Part shown: positions 51,401 to 61,124 of the stretch, one piece after another
How positions within the stretch are numbered: position 1 is the stretch's first letter
Layout of the letters: each line of letters begins with the position of its first letter
DNA from: Cephalopachus bancanus
Taxonomy: Eukaryota > Chordata > Mammalia > Primates > Tarsiidae
Assembly (NCBI GenBank): GCA_027257055.1
Contig: JAPVLO010000953.1
Coordinates: forward strand, 248,001 to 312,000
Length of the DNA: 64,000 bases
Reading direction: 5' to 3'
The notes under the pieces: model-generated
The model's database searches: none
What the model saw: only the letters and a program-made list of their open reading frames with translations
What the model was told of the DNA's origin: nothing
Translations under genes and position numbers: made by a program

Positions 51401-54400
51401 CCCCCAGCCACCGCCTCACGCCCGGCTTTCACCTCGCCACTCCTCCCCTCCACTAAGCCCCCAGGGGAAGAGTCCCCAAGCTCGAAGAGCCTCTTCCGGC
51501 TCCCATCATTCGTGGAACGAGCCCAGATGCGGCAGTGGGGCCATCTCCTGACAGCCTCCACAGCCTCGACCCACCCCCGTGCCCCCCAACCCCACAAGTC
51601 CCCGGGGGTGCCCCCATTCAAAACCCTCGTGGCTTGCCAGTAGGTTCACAGTGACTCCAAGGACTGGCATGCTCTGAGCTCTGCTGACTTCTGGCCTCAC
51701 CCTGTACCTCTGCCTCATCCCCAAACCTGCCACAACCTCACACCCTCCAGATTTCTGTGCTTGGCTTCCCCGCTGCCTGTCTTCTTCCTCCTCCTGACTG
51801 ACATCTATACCCCCTTTGAAGACTCAGCTAAGGGGGCACCTCCTCCAGGAAGCCCTCCCTGAATCCCAGGCTGGGTCAAGCATCCCCCCTGGGCTCGCCT
51901 TGGGGTCCACTGAGCGCTCTGGGTTGTCACTCTCTTGTGACATGTCTGTCTCCCCCTACTGGATTGTAAGCTCCATGAGGACAGGGCCAGGGCTGTCCTG
52001 GTCATGTCTGTGTCCCCAGCAGTGTCCCACACGGGGTTGGGTCCGAGGATCCCTCAGAAATATGTCAAAAGAATGTGGCCACCTGGTTTCTATCAGACAC
52101 ACAATCTGGTGTCTCCAGGCTCCGATGTCACAAACTTCCCTCCCCGAAGCTTAGCTTCTTTTCGTCCCACTGGCCAGTTTCTTTCCAGCCATGTTTCCTT
52201 GCGAGCTTTTAGGCCCTGCCACCTGGGGCCTCCCTGAAAGAAACCCAGTGTGGTGTCTGAGACAGGAGTTCTGAGCTCCGACCTCAGTCCTGTCTCCGAC
52301 CTGAGACAGGAGTTCTGAGCTCCGCCCTTCTGGACTCCCTGGGGGACTTCGGGCCAGTTCCTCCTCTACCTCTGAGCCTCAGTTTCCCCGATCTGCATCA
52401 CAGAGGAGCAGGCCAGTGTTGGCGGATCTGTAGATCCACATGTCATAACGTTTCTGGCCACAAGGGGGCAGTGCGGGCCCGTTCGAGGCCGAGGAGCGTG
52501 GCGACCCCCCCCCGTGGGAGGGGGGCAGGCGCCCGGGGACCGTCTCCACGGCAACAGAGGCGCCGAGCCTCTGCCGGGGCGACCTTGCCACCGAACCCGT
52601 CCACCCCCCTACCTGCCTGCGGCCGGGGAAACCCCAGGCCAGGAAGCCCCACCTCCATCCCCCGCGGAAGGTCTCCGCCCCTCCTCCTCTCCTGTCTACC
52701 TGCCTCTCCCCCGCTCTGGCTCTCTCGGGACCGGCTGCTCTCTCTGTCTCGCGCGTTCTCGTTCTCCGGGTCTCCGTCTCTGATCCTCCGGGGCTATTTC
52801 TGTGTCTGTTCAAGCTTTGGCTTTTCTGTGCCCGTTTCTTTCTTTCTTCTTTTTTTGTTTTTGTAGAGACAAGGTCTCACTAGGTGGCCCAGGCTGGTCT
52901 CGAACTCCTGGGCTCCGGCGATCCTCCACCTTGGCCTCCCAAAGTGCTGGAATCATCGGCGTGAGCCACCGCACCCAGCCTGATTCTTCGTTTTTGGGTC
53001 TGTCTCTCCTCTGTGGCTCTGTCCTGTCTCCCGGCCCCTCTCGCCCTCAGCCATTCCCCTTCTCTGTCCCTCCCTCCCTCCCTCTCCTCTCTCCGCCCTC
53101 CCCACTTACCTGCGCTCACCGTAATTGCTTCTAAAAACTGCTCCCTCCACGAGTGGGTCCCAATGACCAAGGCCAAGTTCGTTTTCTTGATGAGTTTATC
53201 CACCGTGTTCTGGGGACGAGAGCGGGGGCGGGGGGCATCCTCCCTGAGCAACCCAGGGCGGCTTGAGGAGGGATCCCGGGGTTGGGGCTCACACGCCCGG
53301 GGTCCCCAGCCTTTCACCCCCCAGGTCTCGGGCAGGCCGGCAGGAGGGAGGCGTGCGCTGTCCCTGGTGCTGACGCCAGCCCATCCCGGGGACCCAGCCC
53401 CAGGAAATGGCCTGGGCCAGACTCCAGGAGGGCGAGGCCCAGGAAGTCACCTTAAAATCATACGACTCCTCGATGATGACCTCCAGCCGGCAGTTCTCCC
53501 CGAGAACCGGCTTGCCCATCTCTGCTATTCTCCGAGCCTCCTCCTCCTCGGCGGTCAGCTTCCTGTCTCCATCTCCTGCAGCATGAGGGATGGGAGTTAG
53601 ACTCCTGGAAGACCTACCTCACTGGGCCTGCGACGCCTCACTACCCGTCCCCACAGAACCTCTATCTGCTCTCCTCTGGGAAGCCTCCTGGGTCACCTCC
53701 CCGCCTAGCCTCCCATCTGACCGCCCTCTCCCTCAGCCCTGAGACCCAGCTCCTGCGGGCTGGTCCAGGAGATTTAGTTGCTGGGCTCTGGGGCACGTGG
53801 CCTGGGGGCTGCGTGACCTCGGACAACGCCTTAGCCTCTCTGTGCCTCGGTTCTCATATCTGCAAAACAGGCACCCTAACAGGACTACCTTGCAGCGTGG
53901 CTGTGGAAGTTAAATGAGTTAATTCATGTGCAGGGCTAAGAAGAGTCCCCGGCACACAATCGATATTCAATCAATGCTATTTTCCGTATTATTATTACCA
54001 ACATCGTCATCCTCATCACCATCCTTGTGGGAGGAGCCCAGTCTCTACGTCCAGGCTCCAGAAACACCCTAGGGTGTCTGAGTGGTGAGGGAAGAGGAGA
54101 ACACCCGACTCTGGAACAAGTCTTGGCCCCAGGCCCACCGACCTCCTGGTCCTGAGGGCATTTTTTTTTTGAGTCGGAGTCTCACTCTGTTGCCCAGACT
54201 GGAGGGCAGCGGCCACTCCCGGCCACTGCAGTCTCGACCTGCTGGGCTCCGGCGATCCTTCCGCCTCAGCCTTCCAAGTGGCTGGAACCACAGGCATGCG
54301 CCACCACGCCTGGTGGGTTTTTTCATTTATTGTAGAGACAAGGTCTCGCCATGTTGCCCAGGCTGGTCTTGAACCTCAGGCAATCCTCGTGCCCTGGCCT

Positions 54401-56208
54401 CCCAAGTGCTGGGATGACAGGTGTGAGCCACCGTGCCCAAGCCTGTTTTTAACCCCCTAGGTCTGTTGACCCTTCACTGCAAGCCCAGCACCAGCCCAAC
54501 CCTAACCCTGTGCTCAATGTCAAGCTTGATTCTCAGTGTGACCCCAAATGCAAATCTGTTGCCAACACAGACTCCAAACCCTCACCCCGGCTCTGACTTC
54601 CACACGACCCTCAACCCCAAGCTCAAGCCTGACCTTGACACTCACCATCACCGGCCCAGGAATAACCCCACGCCAGGCCCCAGACTCCAGCTTGCAGATC
54701 TGACACCAGTCCTGCCTCTGACCCCAAACCTCGGTCCCCATTCCCAACTCTGATGCCATCGCCAACAAAGAATTTGACCCACGTGGCAGAGGCTACTGTG
54801 TGTTCACCTGAACCTGTTTCCCCTCCCTCCAGGGCACACAGCCAGACTCCATCTCCTGGCCTCCCTAGAGGTGGCGCATGGCCACATGGAGAACGTGGGC
54901 AGGAGTGACGGACTGGCCTTCCAGGCTCTGCCCCAGAAATCTCCCATGTGAGCTTCCAAATGCTTGCCCTGTGTGCCAGCTGGCAGCAAAGGTCCAGCAA
55001 CAAAGCCAAAGTCCCCCACGACACGGCAGAGCCACAAGACGGAATGGCCACACGGTGGTAGAAAGCCACCCACCGACCAGGAACTCTCTCATATAATAGC
55101 CAGAGCAAGAAATAATTTTGAGGCCAGGCGCAGTGGCTCACGCCTGTCATCCCAGCACTTTAGAAGGCTGAGGTGGGAGGACTGCTTGAGGCTAGCAGTT
55201 TGAGACCAGCCTGGGCAACATGGTAAGAAGAAGAAGGAAGAAGGAAGAAGAAGAAGAAAATGTTGCTTATGTCCAGCTACTGGGATCTGTGGGTCTATTT
55301 GTCAAAGCAGCTTGTATTCCTCACCCTGACTAATCAAATCTTTAGCCTAACCCTAATCCTAACCCCAGATCCCAATCCTTAGCTTGACTCCAAAACTACC
55401 CTGTCATGTCTTCAAGCTGCTGACCCCAGCCCCAACTCTCGCCGCCCCCATCTCTGACCTGGCCTCGATTCAACGAAGTCCCTCAAGCTTCATGATTCGC
55501 CTCCAATGCCAACATCAGCGCTGACTTAAACCTGAATCTGGTTCTCATCCAATCCCACCACAAGCCCGGGAAACAACGTCCACCTGGGCTCTGACCTTGG
55601 CTCGGTCCTGACACTGACCGCAAATCCCAACCCCACCTCCATCCTGATCAACCCAAACTTGGCTCCCTCCGACCCCTCCCCTGCAAGCCCAGACCTGCTT
55701 CTGTGACTGACTTCCCCTAGCCTGGACTAGAGACGCAACCTTGACCGCCAACCTCTAACCCCAACCTCAGAGTCACCCTGGCCCCACCAAGGCCGGCTCC
55801 CCCTTCGTCCGGCCCCAAATCTACCCCGCCTCCAGCCTGCCCCGCGCCCCAGCCGGAAGGGCGGCTTTGGGCCGGGACCCTCCCTGGGGCCCTGCTCACG
55901 GCTCCCCCCTCAAAGCCCAGGGTGGGGGGCTCCACTCACCTTGGCTGAGCAGCAGAGCTGGGGAGAGACAGAGACAGGGAGACAGTGAGATCACTTCCCC
56001 GCCAAGCTCAGGTGCACGAGCTTGAAGGGGTGCCCACAGTGGAGTCCCCAGAGGGCAGGCCCCTGGGCCCCTGGCCTCACCCCAGCCCGCCGGTCCCCCC
56101 TCACCTGAAATCCCTCGCTTGAGCCACTGGGGCTGGCCCAGCTCGATGAAGAAATTATCCTTCTTCTCATATTCCTCGTCATCAACTATCTTCACCTGAA
56201 GCGTTTTC
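44921..56208 (-). CDS. SLC8A2: SLC8A2 (NCX2), C-terminal part, six exons
   Basis: Plasma-membrane Na+/Ca2+ exchanger 2, which expels Ca2+ in exchange for Na+ (3 Na+ per Ca2+), mainly in neurons (family knowledge). Exons in transcript order: 56208-56105, 55957-55940, 53575-53451, 53209-53110, 47841-47563, 45297-44921. They join in frame to 333 residues, roughly the last third of a 921-residue protein; the large first coding exon lies right of the window. Parts seen: end of the Calx-beta regulatory region ([15 protein letters not shown]), the loop end, an acidic DEEEEED run, then hydrophobic segments starting [18 protein letters not shown]. The alpha-2 repeat is intact: GTSIPDTFASK to [19 protein letters not shown]. 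The C terminus is [11 protein letters not shown]. No frameshift is seen. Confidence 0.97.
45400..46900 (+). repeat. GCTGCCTGCTTTCTATGGGACC minisatellite in SLC8A2 last intron
   Basis: About 1.5 kb, some 55 imperfect units of 20-28 bases (CTGCCTGCTTTCTATRGGAC core, with CTGCCTGCTTATGATGCGAC variants). It starts about 100 bases from the last exon's acceptor. Open frames through it are repeat artefacts. Confidence 0.92.
46936..47199 (-). repeat. Alu, J-type
   Basis: Reverse copy with a TTGTTGTTGTTG tail side and GCATGAGCCACTGTGCCGGC; part of the linker is deleted. Confidence 0.8.
47200..47562. other. SLC8A2 intron, no other feature
   Basis: CT/CA-rich unique DNA (GACACCTGCC, GGGACATTCC words) possibly related to the decayed end of the minisatellite. 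Confidence 0.4.
47563..47841 (-). CDS. SLC8A2: SLC8A2 exon with acidic run and first C-terminal membrane segments
   Basis: 279 nt after acceptor [26 protein letters not shown] at its start, [19 protein letters not shown] at its end. Donor GTAACT. Phases 1 and 1. Confidence 0.97.
47950..48635 (+). repeat. Tandem array of ZNF143-like sites in SLC8A2 intron
   Basis: About 12 units of roughly 50-60 bases, each built on TTCCCAGAATCCCTTGCA, followed by a GCCATATACCCAGC-like part and AAATTAGTCACT. Exact copies of the 18-mer are at 48007, 48344 and 48451; another fit is at 48559. The rest carry one or more changes. Confidence 0.85.
48720..48994 (-). repeat. Alu, J-type
   Basis: Reverse copy: CTCACCGCAGACTCGACCTC and GGTGGGAGGCACCGCGCCTG. 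Confidence 0.82.
48995..49440. other. SLC8A2 intron, no feature recognised
   Basis: Unique-looking sequence without clear repeat or exon. Confidence 0.45.
49441..49540 (+). repeat. Alu monomer fragment
   Basis: GGCCAGGCACAGTG joined to GAGGCCAAGGTGGG, so part of the head is deleted. Confidence 0.7.
49590..49875 (+). repeat. MLT1-like LTR fragment
   Basis: TTGGAATATGGACTTGATGG, GGAGGCACAGCAGCCTTCC and a tail resembling the MLT1 end. Old and non-coding. Confidence 0.5.
50130..50270 (+). repeat. MIR fragment
   Basis: GTGATCCTGAATCAGTGTC, GTTTATCTGAGAAACAGAGT and CTTGTGAGGCTAAATCAAAG. Confidence 0.6.
50271..50573 (+). repeat. Alu, intermediate type
   Basis: J-like left arm (GGCTCACACCTGTAATCCC) with a derived-like right arm (CGCCTGAGCCCAGCAGGTCG). 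Supports descent of the derived type from AluJ. Confidence 0.83.
50617..50896 (-). repeat. Alu, derived subfamily
   Basis: Reverse copy: CGACCTACCGGGCTCCGGCG, TTTATTGTAGAGATGAGGTC and ACAGGCTGAGCCACCGAGCC. Confidence 0.88.
50897..51739. other. SLC8A2 intron with a (TTR)n-like stretch (51,263-51,335)
   Basis: GTTACTGTTATTGTTGTGGT-type simple sequence in unique DNA. Nothing else is recognised. Confidence 0.45.
51740..52075 (+). repeat. L2 3' end
   Basis: GAAGACTCAGCTAAGGGGGC, CAGGAAGCCCTCCCTGAATC, TGGATTGTAAGCTCCATGAG and GTCTGTGTCCCCAGCAGTG. Confidence 0.8.
52300..52415 (+). repeat. MIR fragment
   Basis: GGACTTCGGGCCAGTTCC and GAGCCTCAGTTTCCCCGATC. Just left of it the phrase GACAGGAGTTCTGAGCTCCG is duplicated (52261 and 52305). 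Confidence 0.65.
52849..52980 (-). repeat. Alu monomer
   Basis: Single reverse arm ending GGCGTGAGCCACCGCACCCA, 130 bases from an SLC8A2 exon. Confidence 0.78.
53110..53209 (-). CDS. SLC8A2: SLC8A2 exon, end of the large loop
   Basis: 100 nt. [20 protein letters not shown], then [14 protein letters not shown]. Donor GTAAGT, near perfect. Confidence 0.97.
53451..53575 (-). CDS. SLC8A2: SLC8A2 exon, loop segment
   Basis: 125 nt. [20 protein letters not shown], then [12 protein letters not shown]. Donor GTGACT. Confidence 0.97.
53740..54010 (+). repeat. MIR element, almost full length
   Basis: GCTGCGTGACCTCGGACAAC, CCTCGGTTCTCATATCTGCA, GAAGTTAAATGAGTTAATTC and a CAATCAATGCTATTTTCC tail. Confidence 0.85.
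54160..54442 (-). repeat. Alu, derived subfamily
   Basis: Reverse copy: GTGGCC-like hairpin arms (GCGGCCACTCCCGGCCACTG), CGACCTGCTGGGCTCCGGCG. Confidence 0.88.
54455..54780 (+). repeat. Degenerate AACCCTGACCCC-type tract
   Basis: Repeats of CCAACCCTAACCC, GACCCCAAAC, CCTGACCTTGACACTC and similar, with a 6-12 base rhythm. A second block is at 55,320-55,750. Confidence 0.5.
54835..55110 (+). repeat. Probable MLT1-like LTR fragment
   Basis: CTCCTGGCCTCCCTAGAGGT, GGCGCATGGCCACATGG and later degraded phrases fit the 5' part of MLT1 elements. Confidence 0.45.
55121..55260 (+). repeat. Alu left monomer with GAA-rich tail
   Basis: GGCCAGGCGCAGTGGCTCAC to CAACATGGT, then AAGAAGAAGGAAGAAGGAAG, a tail-derived microsatellite. 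Confidence 0.8.
55320..55750 (+). repeat. Telomere-like degenerate repeat tract
   Basis: Opens AGCCTAACCCTAATCCTAAC (55334-55353) and continues with CCCCAACTC, GACCCCAGCC and CCAACCCCACC words. It lies between two SLC8A2 exons. Confidence 0.5.
55940..55957 (-). CDS. SLC8A2: SLC8A2 18-nt microexon
   Basis: Between acceptor CTCTCCCCAG and donor GTGAGTGG. With the split Gly it gives A-L-L-L-S-Q-G. Phases 1 and 1, so skipping keeps the frame. It corresponds in position to the small cassette exons of NCX1 (family knowledge). Confidence 0.92.
56105..56208 (-). CDS. SLC8A2: SLC8A2 exon, Calx-beta end
   Basis: 104 nt. [20 protein letters not shown], then [14 protein letters not shown]. Acceptor CCCTAG; donor GTGAGG. 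The preceding intron runs off the right edge of the window. Confidence 0.97.
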
Positions 56209-56425
56209 CTAGGGCCAGGGAGACACCCAGCATAAGATGCTCCCCCCGAAGAATCGCCAGGCAACCTTCCTTCCATCTGCCACCCGGTGTCTTCAGCATG
56301 CCCTGTGTCCCAGAGGCCACAAGCTCATGGCGTTCCACCCCCCGGAGGAAGGCTCTGTTATTATTCCAACTGGACAGAAACCCAGAGACTGGCGGGGAAG
56401 CTGAGGTTTATCAAAGGGAAGCCAG

Positions 56426-56553
56426 GATGGGCGTGGTGGCTTATGCCTGTAATCCCAGCTCTTTGGGAGGCTGAGGTAGGATAATTTGAGGCCTGGAGTT
56501 GAGGCTAGCCTGGGCAACATAGCAAGACCCCATTTCTACAAAAAGATAAAAAC
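56426..56553 (+). repeat. Alu left monomer
   Basis: GATGGGCGTGGTGGCTTATG to an AAAAAGATAAAAACA tail. Confidence 0.8.
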
Positions 56554-56564
56554 AGTAGCCGGAG

Positions 56565-56855
56565 CCAGGCTCGGTGGCTCAGCCTGTAATCCCGCGCCTT
56601 TGGGAGGCTGAGGTGAGTGGATTGCCTGAGCCCACAGGCTTGAGACCCGCCTGGGCAGCAAGACCTCATCTCTACAATAAATGAAAAAATCAGCCGGGCG
56701 TGATAGTGCGCGCCTGTAAGTTCTGGCTACTTGGAAGGTCGAGGCGGAAGGATCGATGGAGCCCAGCAGGTCGAGGCTGCGGTGGCTGGGAGCAGCCACT
56801 GCACTCCAGTCTGGGTGACAGAGTGAGACTCCAACTAAAAAAAAAAAAAAAAAAA
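56565..56855 (+). repeat. Alu, derived subfamily
   Basis: GGCTCAGCCTGTAATCCCGC, ACAATAAATGAAAAAATC linker, GGAGCCCAGCAGGTCGAGGC; 19-A tail. Confidence 0.9.
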
Positions 56856-56921
56856 TCATGCCATAGCACTTCAGCCCGGGCAACAGTGAGAGACCCCATC
56901 TCTAAAAAAAATCAACAGTGG

Positions 56922-57210
56922 CTCAGCCTGTAATCCCAGCGCTTTGGGAGATCGAGGTGAGTGGATTGCCTGAGCCTGCGGGTTGGAGACCCACCTGGGC
57001 AACTTGGCGAGACCTCATCTCTACAACAAATCAAAAATTAGCTGGCCATGGTAGTGTGCTCCTGTAATTCCGGCTACCCGGAAGGCTGAGGCGGAAGGAT
57101 CGCCAGAGCCCAGCAGGTAGAAGCTGCGGTGGCCGGGAGTGGCCACTGCACTCCAGTCTGGGCGTCAGAGTGAGACTCCAACTCAAAAAAAAAAACCAAA
57201 ATAAAATAAA
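56922..57210 (+). repeat. Alu, derived subfamily, 5' truncated
   Basis: Begins GTGGCTCAGCCTGTAATCCC; carries GTGGCC-GGGAGT-GGCCAC, a loop variant of the inverted repeat. Confidence 0.88.
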
Positions 57211-57467
57211 AAATAAACCAAAGTGAGGCAACATGAGTTCATGGCTGAGACAGGACTGGAACTTGTATCTGTCAGAATCCAGGGTCTCAGCCCCTCCACT
57301 GCGGCCCAGCCACCACTGTCTCCCCCTCCGGTTGCAGTCGCCTCCTAAACATCCCTACTTCAGCTCCACCTCCCACGGTCTGTTTTCCCTACAGCGGCCA
57401 GAGCCATCCTGACAGACATGAAGGCAGAACAGCCCCTGGCCTGAGCAAGTCTCACGCCTCACTCCAA

Positions 57468-57763
57468 AGTTTTGTTTGTTTTTGAGTCCGAGTCTCATTC
57501 TGTTGCCCAGGCTGGAATGCACTGGCACACTCATGGCCACCGCAGCCTCGACCTGCTGGGCTCCGGCGATCCTTCCGCCTCAGCCTTCCAAGTAGCTGGA
57601 GTCACAGACGTGCGCCACCACATAGGCTAATTTTTGGGTTTACTGTAGAGATGAGGTCTTGCCAAGTTGCCCAGGCTGGTCTCGAACCCCTAAGCTCAGG
57701 CAACCCTCTCACCTCTGCCTCCCAAAGTGCTGGGATTACAAATGTAAGCCATCGTGCCTGGCT
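57468..57763 (-). repeat. Alu, derived subfamily
   Basis: Reverse copy: CGACCTGCTGGGCTCCGGCG and CCTAAGCTCAGGCAACCCTC. Confidence 0.86.
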
Positions 57764-57764
57764 C

Positions 57765-58119
57765 TCCCTCCTAATCAAAGCCAAGGTCCTCAAAATGGCC
57801 GCAAGGCTCCACGCAACCCAGCCCTATTCCCTTTCTGGCCGCTTTGCTGTTCCTTTGACATACCACGTGTGCCTCAGGGCCTTTGAACTGGCTGCTCTCT
57901 CTGCCTAGCACACTCTTCCCCAGGCTTGCTTATTCCATTCCTCCAGTTCTCTGTCTAAATGTCACCTCCTGAAGGAGACCATCCACCAGCACCCAGGCAA
58001 TAGTGAGGCCCCTGCCTCTCCCAAGCACTCCCCACCCCTCACTCTGCTCTGTGTTCTTTCATCATCACCCTCACACACACCCTCTAACACACTTATTTAG
58101 TTCACTGTTTTTTAGTTAC
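57765..58119 (+). repeat. L2 3' end, first part
   Basis: CAGGGCCTTTGAACTGGCTG, CTCTCTGCCTAGCACACTC, GTCTAAATGTCACCTCCTG. It resumes at 59,126-59,270 (CCGACACCCAGAACAGTGCC) after an intervening block of four Alus. Confidence 0.82.
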
Positions 58120-58285
58120 ACAATTTTTTTTTTGAGTCAGGGTCTCACTCTGTTACCCAGGCTGGAGGGCAGTGGCACAATCACAGGTCACCACAGCCTC
58201 CACTCCTGGGCTCAGGCAATCCTTCCTCCTCAGCCTCCTGAGTAGCTGGGACAACAGGCACATGCCACCACATCAGTTAACTTAA
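58120..58285 (-). repeat. Alu right-arm monomer
   Basis: GAGTCAGGGTCTCACTCTGT to ACAGGCACATGCCACCACAT. Confidence 0.78.
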
Positions 58286-58298
58286 AAAAAATTTTTTA

Positions 58299-58580
58299 GC
58301 CGGGTTCGGTGGCTCAGCCTGTAATCCCGAGCCTTTGGGAGGCTGAGGTAAGTGGATTGCCTGAGCCCGCGGGTTCGAGACCTGCCTGGGCAGGCGAGAC
58401 CTCATCTCTACAATAAATCCAAAAAATAGCCGGGCGTGGTAGTGTGCGCCTGTAATTCCGGCTACTTGGAAGGCTGAGACGGAAGGATCGCCAGAGCCCA
58501 GCAGGTCGAGGCTGCGGTGGCCGGGACTGCACTCCAGTCTGGGCAACAGAGACTCCAACTCGAAAAAAAAAAAAAAAAAG
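58299..58580 (+). repeat. Alu, derived subfamily
   Basis: GGCTCAGCCTGTAATCCCGA, GCCCGCGGGTTCGAGACC; right arm shortened (GTGGCCGGGACTGCACTCC), so the hairpin is lost by deletion. Confidence 0.88.
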
Positions 58581-58688
58581 AAAGAAAAGAAACGCGTGAA
58601 ATGAATTATGATCATAGATTTTTTTTTAGCCTTCTATATCCAAATTAGTATCCTGCCAGCATATAGCCAATATAAAAATATAGAGATC

Positions 58689-58990
58689 AGCCGGGCTCGG
58701 TGGCTCAGCCTGTAATCCCGCGTCTTGGGAGGCTGAGGTGAGTGGATTGCCTGAGCCTGTGGGTTCGAGACCTGCCTGGGCAACTTGGTGAGACCTCATC
58801 TCTACAATAAATCAAAAATTAATAGCCGGGTGTGGTAGCGCACACCTGTAATTCCGGCTACCCGGAAGGTTGAGGCGGAAGGATCGTCGGAGCCCAGCAG
58901 GTCGAGGCTGCCGTGGCCGGGAGCGGCCACTGCACTCCAGTCTGGGCAACAGAGTGAGACTCCAACTCAAAACAAAAAACAAAAAACAAA
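58689..58990 (+). repeat. Alu, derived subfamily
   Basis: Near-consensus copy with the intact inverted repeat at 58913-58930 and an AAAACAAAAAACAAAAAACA tail. Confidence 0.9.
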
Positions 58991-58998
58991 ACAAAAAA

Positions 58999-59125
58999 AA
59001 TTGTTTTCAGAGATGAGGTCTGGCTATGTTGCCCAGACTATTTTCGAACTCCTGGCCTCACGTGATCCTCCTGCCTCAGCCTCCCAAAGTGCTGAGATTA
59101 CAGGCGTAAGCCACCTCGCCTGGCC
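58999..59125 (-). repeat. Alu left monomer
   Basis: Single reverse arm ending GGCGTAAGCCACCTCGCCTG, directly after a full + strand Alu. Confidence 0.78.
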
Positions 59126-59270
59126 TACTTATTCAGTTTATTGTGTAACATTTTCTTCCCTGCTTTAAGATAGATGCTCTCCTAGGTAAGTTCATCTACA
59201 TCTCTCACTCTGTCCCCGACACCCAGAACAGTGCCTGGCCTGGAGTCCGCCCTCTGCAAATATTTTGCCA
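59126..59270 (+). repeat. L2 3' end, second part
   Basis: CTTATTCAGTTTATTGTGTA and CCCAGAACAGTGCCTGGCCT complete the L2 copy begun at 57,765. Confidence 0.7.
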
Positions 59271-60540
59271 ACCAGAGTCCTGCAGCACAGAAAACCCCCG
59301 GCCTCCCACTCTGGTACAGGCCACATTCGGAGTGTTTGCAGGTGCTGACTGATTTTCTCAGCATCCCGCTCCCATGGTAACCGGGGGTGGCTGGGAACAG
59401 CCAGAAGTCACTTGTTCCCTCCAGGCACACGACCCACCCTCCTCGACCGATCACACTGACCCACGAGTCCTGGATACCCACAGCTCCGCCACCCAGCGGC
59501 TCTTCCGGCCACAGGGCCCCGCAGTCCCAGGAGATCCCAGGGGCACAAACACTCGGCCCCCGCAGCCACCCAATAGAGGCAGCTGATCGCACGCCCACGC
59601 CCCTCGCCATCACACCCTGCAGCCGCTCCTGGGCCTGTGACACCTCGCAGACCAGATGCCTGGCGGTTAGCGCGCCTCCCCCGCCCGGGCCCAGGCTGCG
59701 CCGCCATCCTGCAGGCCCCGCTGGGGTGTCACGTAGAGTCCCGCTCTGTAGAGTCCTTGGTGCCGCTCCTGCACCCATCTCTCCATTCCCTGTCTTCCTT
59801 TCTCTCTCTAACTGTCTCTCAGCCTCTCTGTGTCTCTCCGTTCTCTCCCTCTCTCTGGCTCTGTCTCTCTCTCCAACGGTCTCCCGGTCTCCCACCCTCT
59901 CTCTGCCTCGGTCTCTTCCCACCTCTGTCTCTCAGTGTCCAAAGAACAGAATAACCCAAGTCAGCACGATACAAGCAGGGATTTCAATCAGGCAGTCATT
60001 CAACAGACACGCGTCTGGACACACTGACACGCACACAACACGGGACAGGCGCACACAAGGCGGTCATGTGGGGACATTTGCCTGCCTCCACGCTCCTGGT
60101 TCCAGGATATTTTAAATGTTCTGTGGGTGGGAAGAAGTGGCAGCTGGACCTCCTGCGGGGGTTGGGCGCTGTCCGCGGTGCCGAAATGCCATGGGGGGTC
60201 TCCCAGGATGTGCTCCTCACACACCCGGAAACAGACAGGTGCTGGCACAGTGACACGCTGAGAGTGTGACACACACCTCCATCACACTCTCGCAGACATG
60301 CTGTGATCCACTGACACGCAGTGACTGACACACAGTGACACGCGCATCAACTAGTGCCCTGGCAGGGGTGCCCTCAGGGGACCCAGAAGGAGCAGAATTA
60401 CAACTAGCAGGAAACAGCAAGAGAGTCTTGAGCTAGAGGAAGGCAGGACTTCCTGAGATCAAAGGAAGCAGCATCCCTCCTGGCCTGGCCCCTGGCCTCC
60501 TGGAAAGTCTGCTCTCTCAGCCTCACTCCTCGAGGCCTCT
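59271..60540. other. SLC8A2 intron 2 DNA, no gene seen
   Basis: Includes a CT tract at 59,785-59,940 and ACACTGACACGCACAC-type words at 60,010-60,060 and 60,240-60,350. No exon is supported. Confidence 0.5.
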
Positions 60541-60559
60541 GCCTCTGAGCTCAGATTCC

Positions 60560-61085
60560 TTCTCGGCCTCACCCTGTCTCTCACACACCCACATCTTCTC
60601 TCCTGAGATCTCGCCTTCCCTGGGTCTCGCTCCTCCTTGTCTGTCTCTGTCTCTCCCTCTGTCTTCCTTGATCTCAGTCTCTCAATCTCTCCCTTTCTTG
60701 ATGGGTCTCTGTCTGTTTCCTTCTCCCTGTGCCTCTAGGTTCCCGTGTCTGTGTCTGTCTCTCTGTTCTGTGTTCTGGCTCTGTTCCTTCTTCTTGTGTC
60801 TCTGTCTCTGTTCCTTCTACCTGTGTCTCTAGGTTCCTGTCTCTGTGTCTGTCTCTCTGTTCCTACCCGTCTCTCTGTGTCTCTTTGCTCTCTGTTCCTA
60901 CCCCTTGTCTCTCTGTGTCTCTGTCTCTCTGTTCCTGTCTCTGTTTCTTCTCCTCTAGGTTCCTATCTCTGTCTCTCTCTGTGTCTCTGTTTCTCTCTCC
61001 TGTTCTGTCACTGTCTCCAACTCACCCTGTCTCTGTTTCTTTGGGTCTCTCTCACGCACCCTCCCCACCCTGTCTCTGGGCGCCT
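60560..61085 (+). repeat. CT-rich tract with TTCC-phased repeats
   Basis: Imperfect units of about 50 bases such as CTGTCTCTCTGTTCCTACC and CCTTGTCTCTCTGTGTCTCT recur through it. Confidence 0.75.
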
Positions 61086-61124
61086 CTCCTCCATCTCTGT
61101 GTTGAGCCTGCCTGGGTCTCCCCT

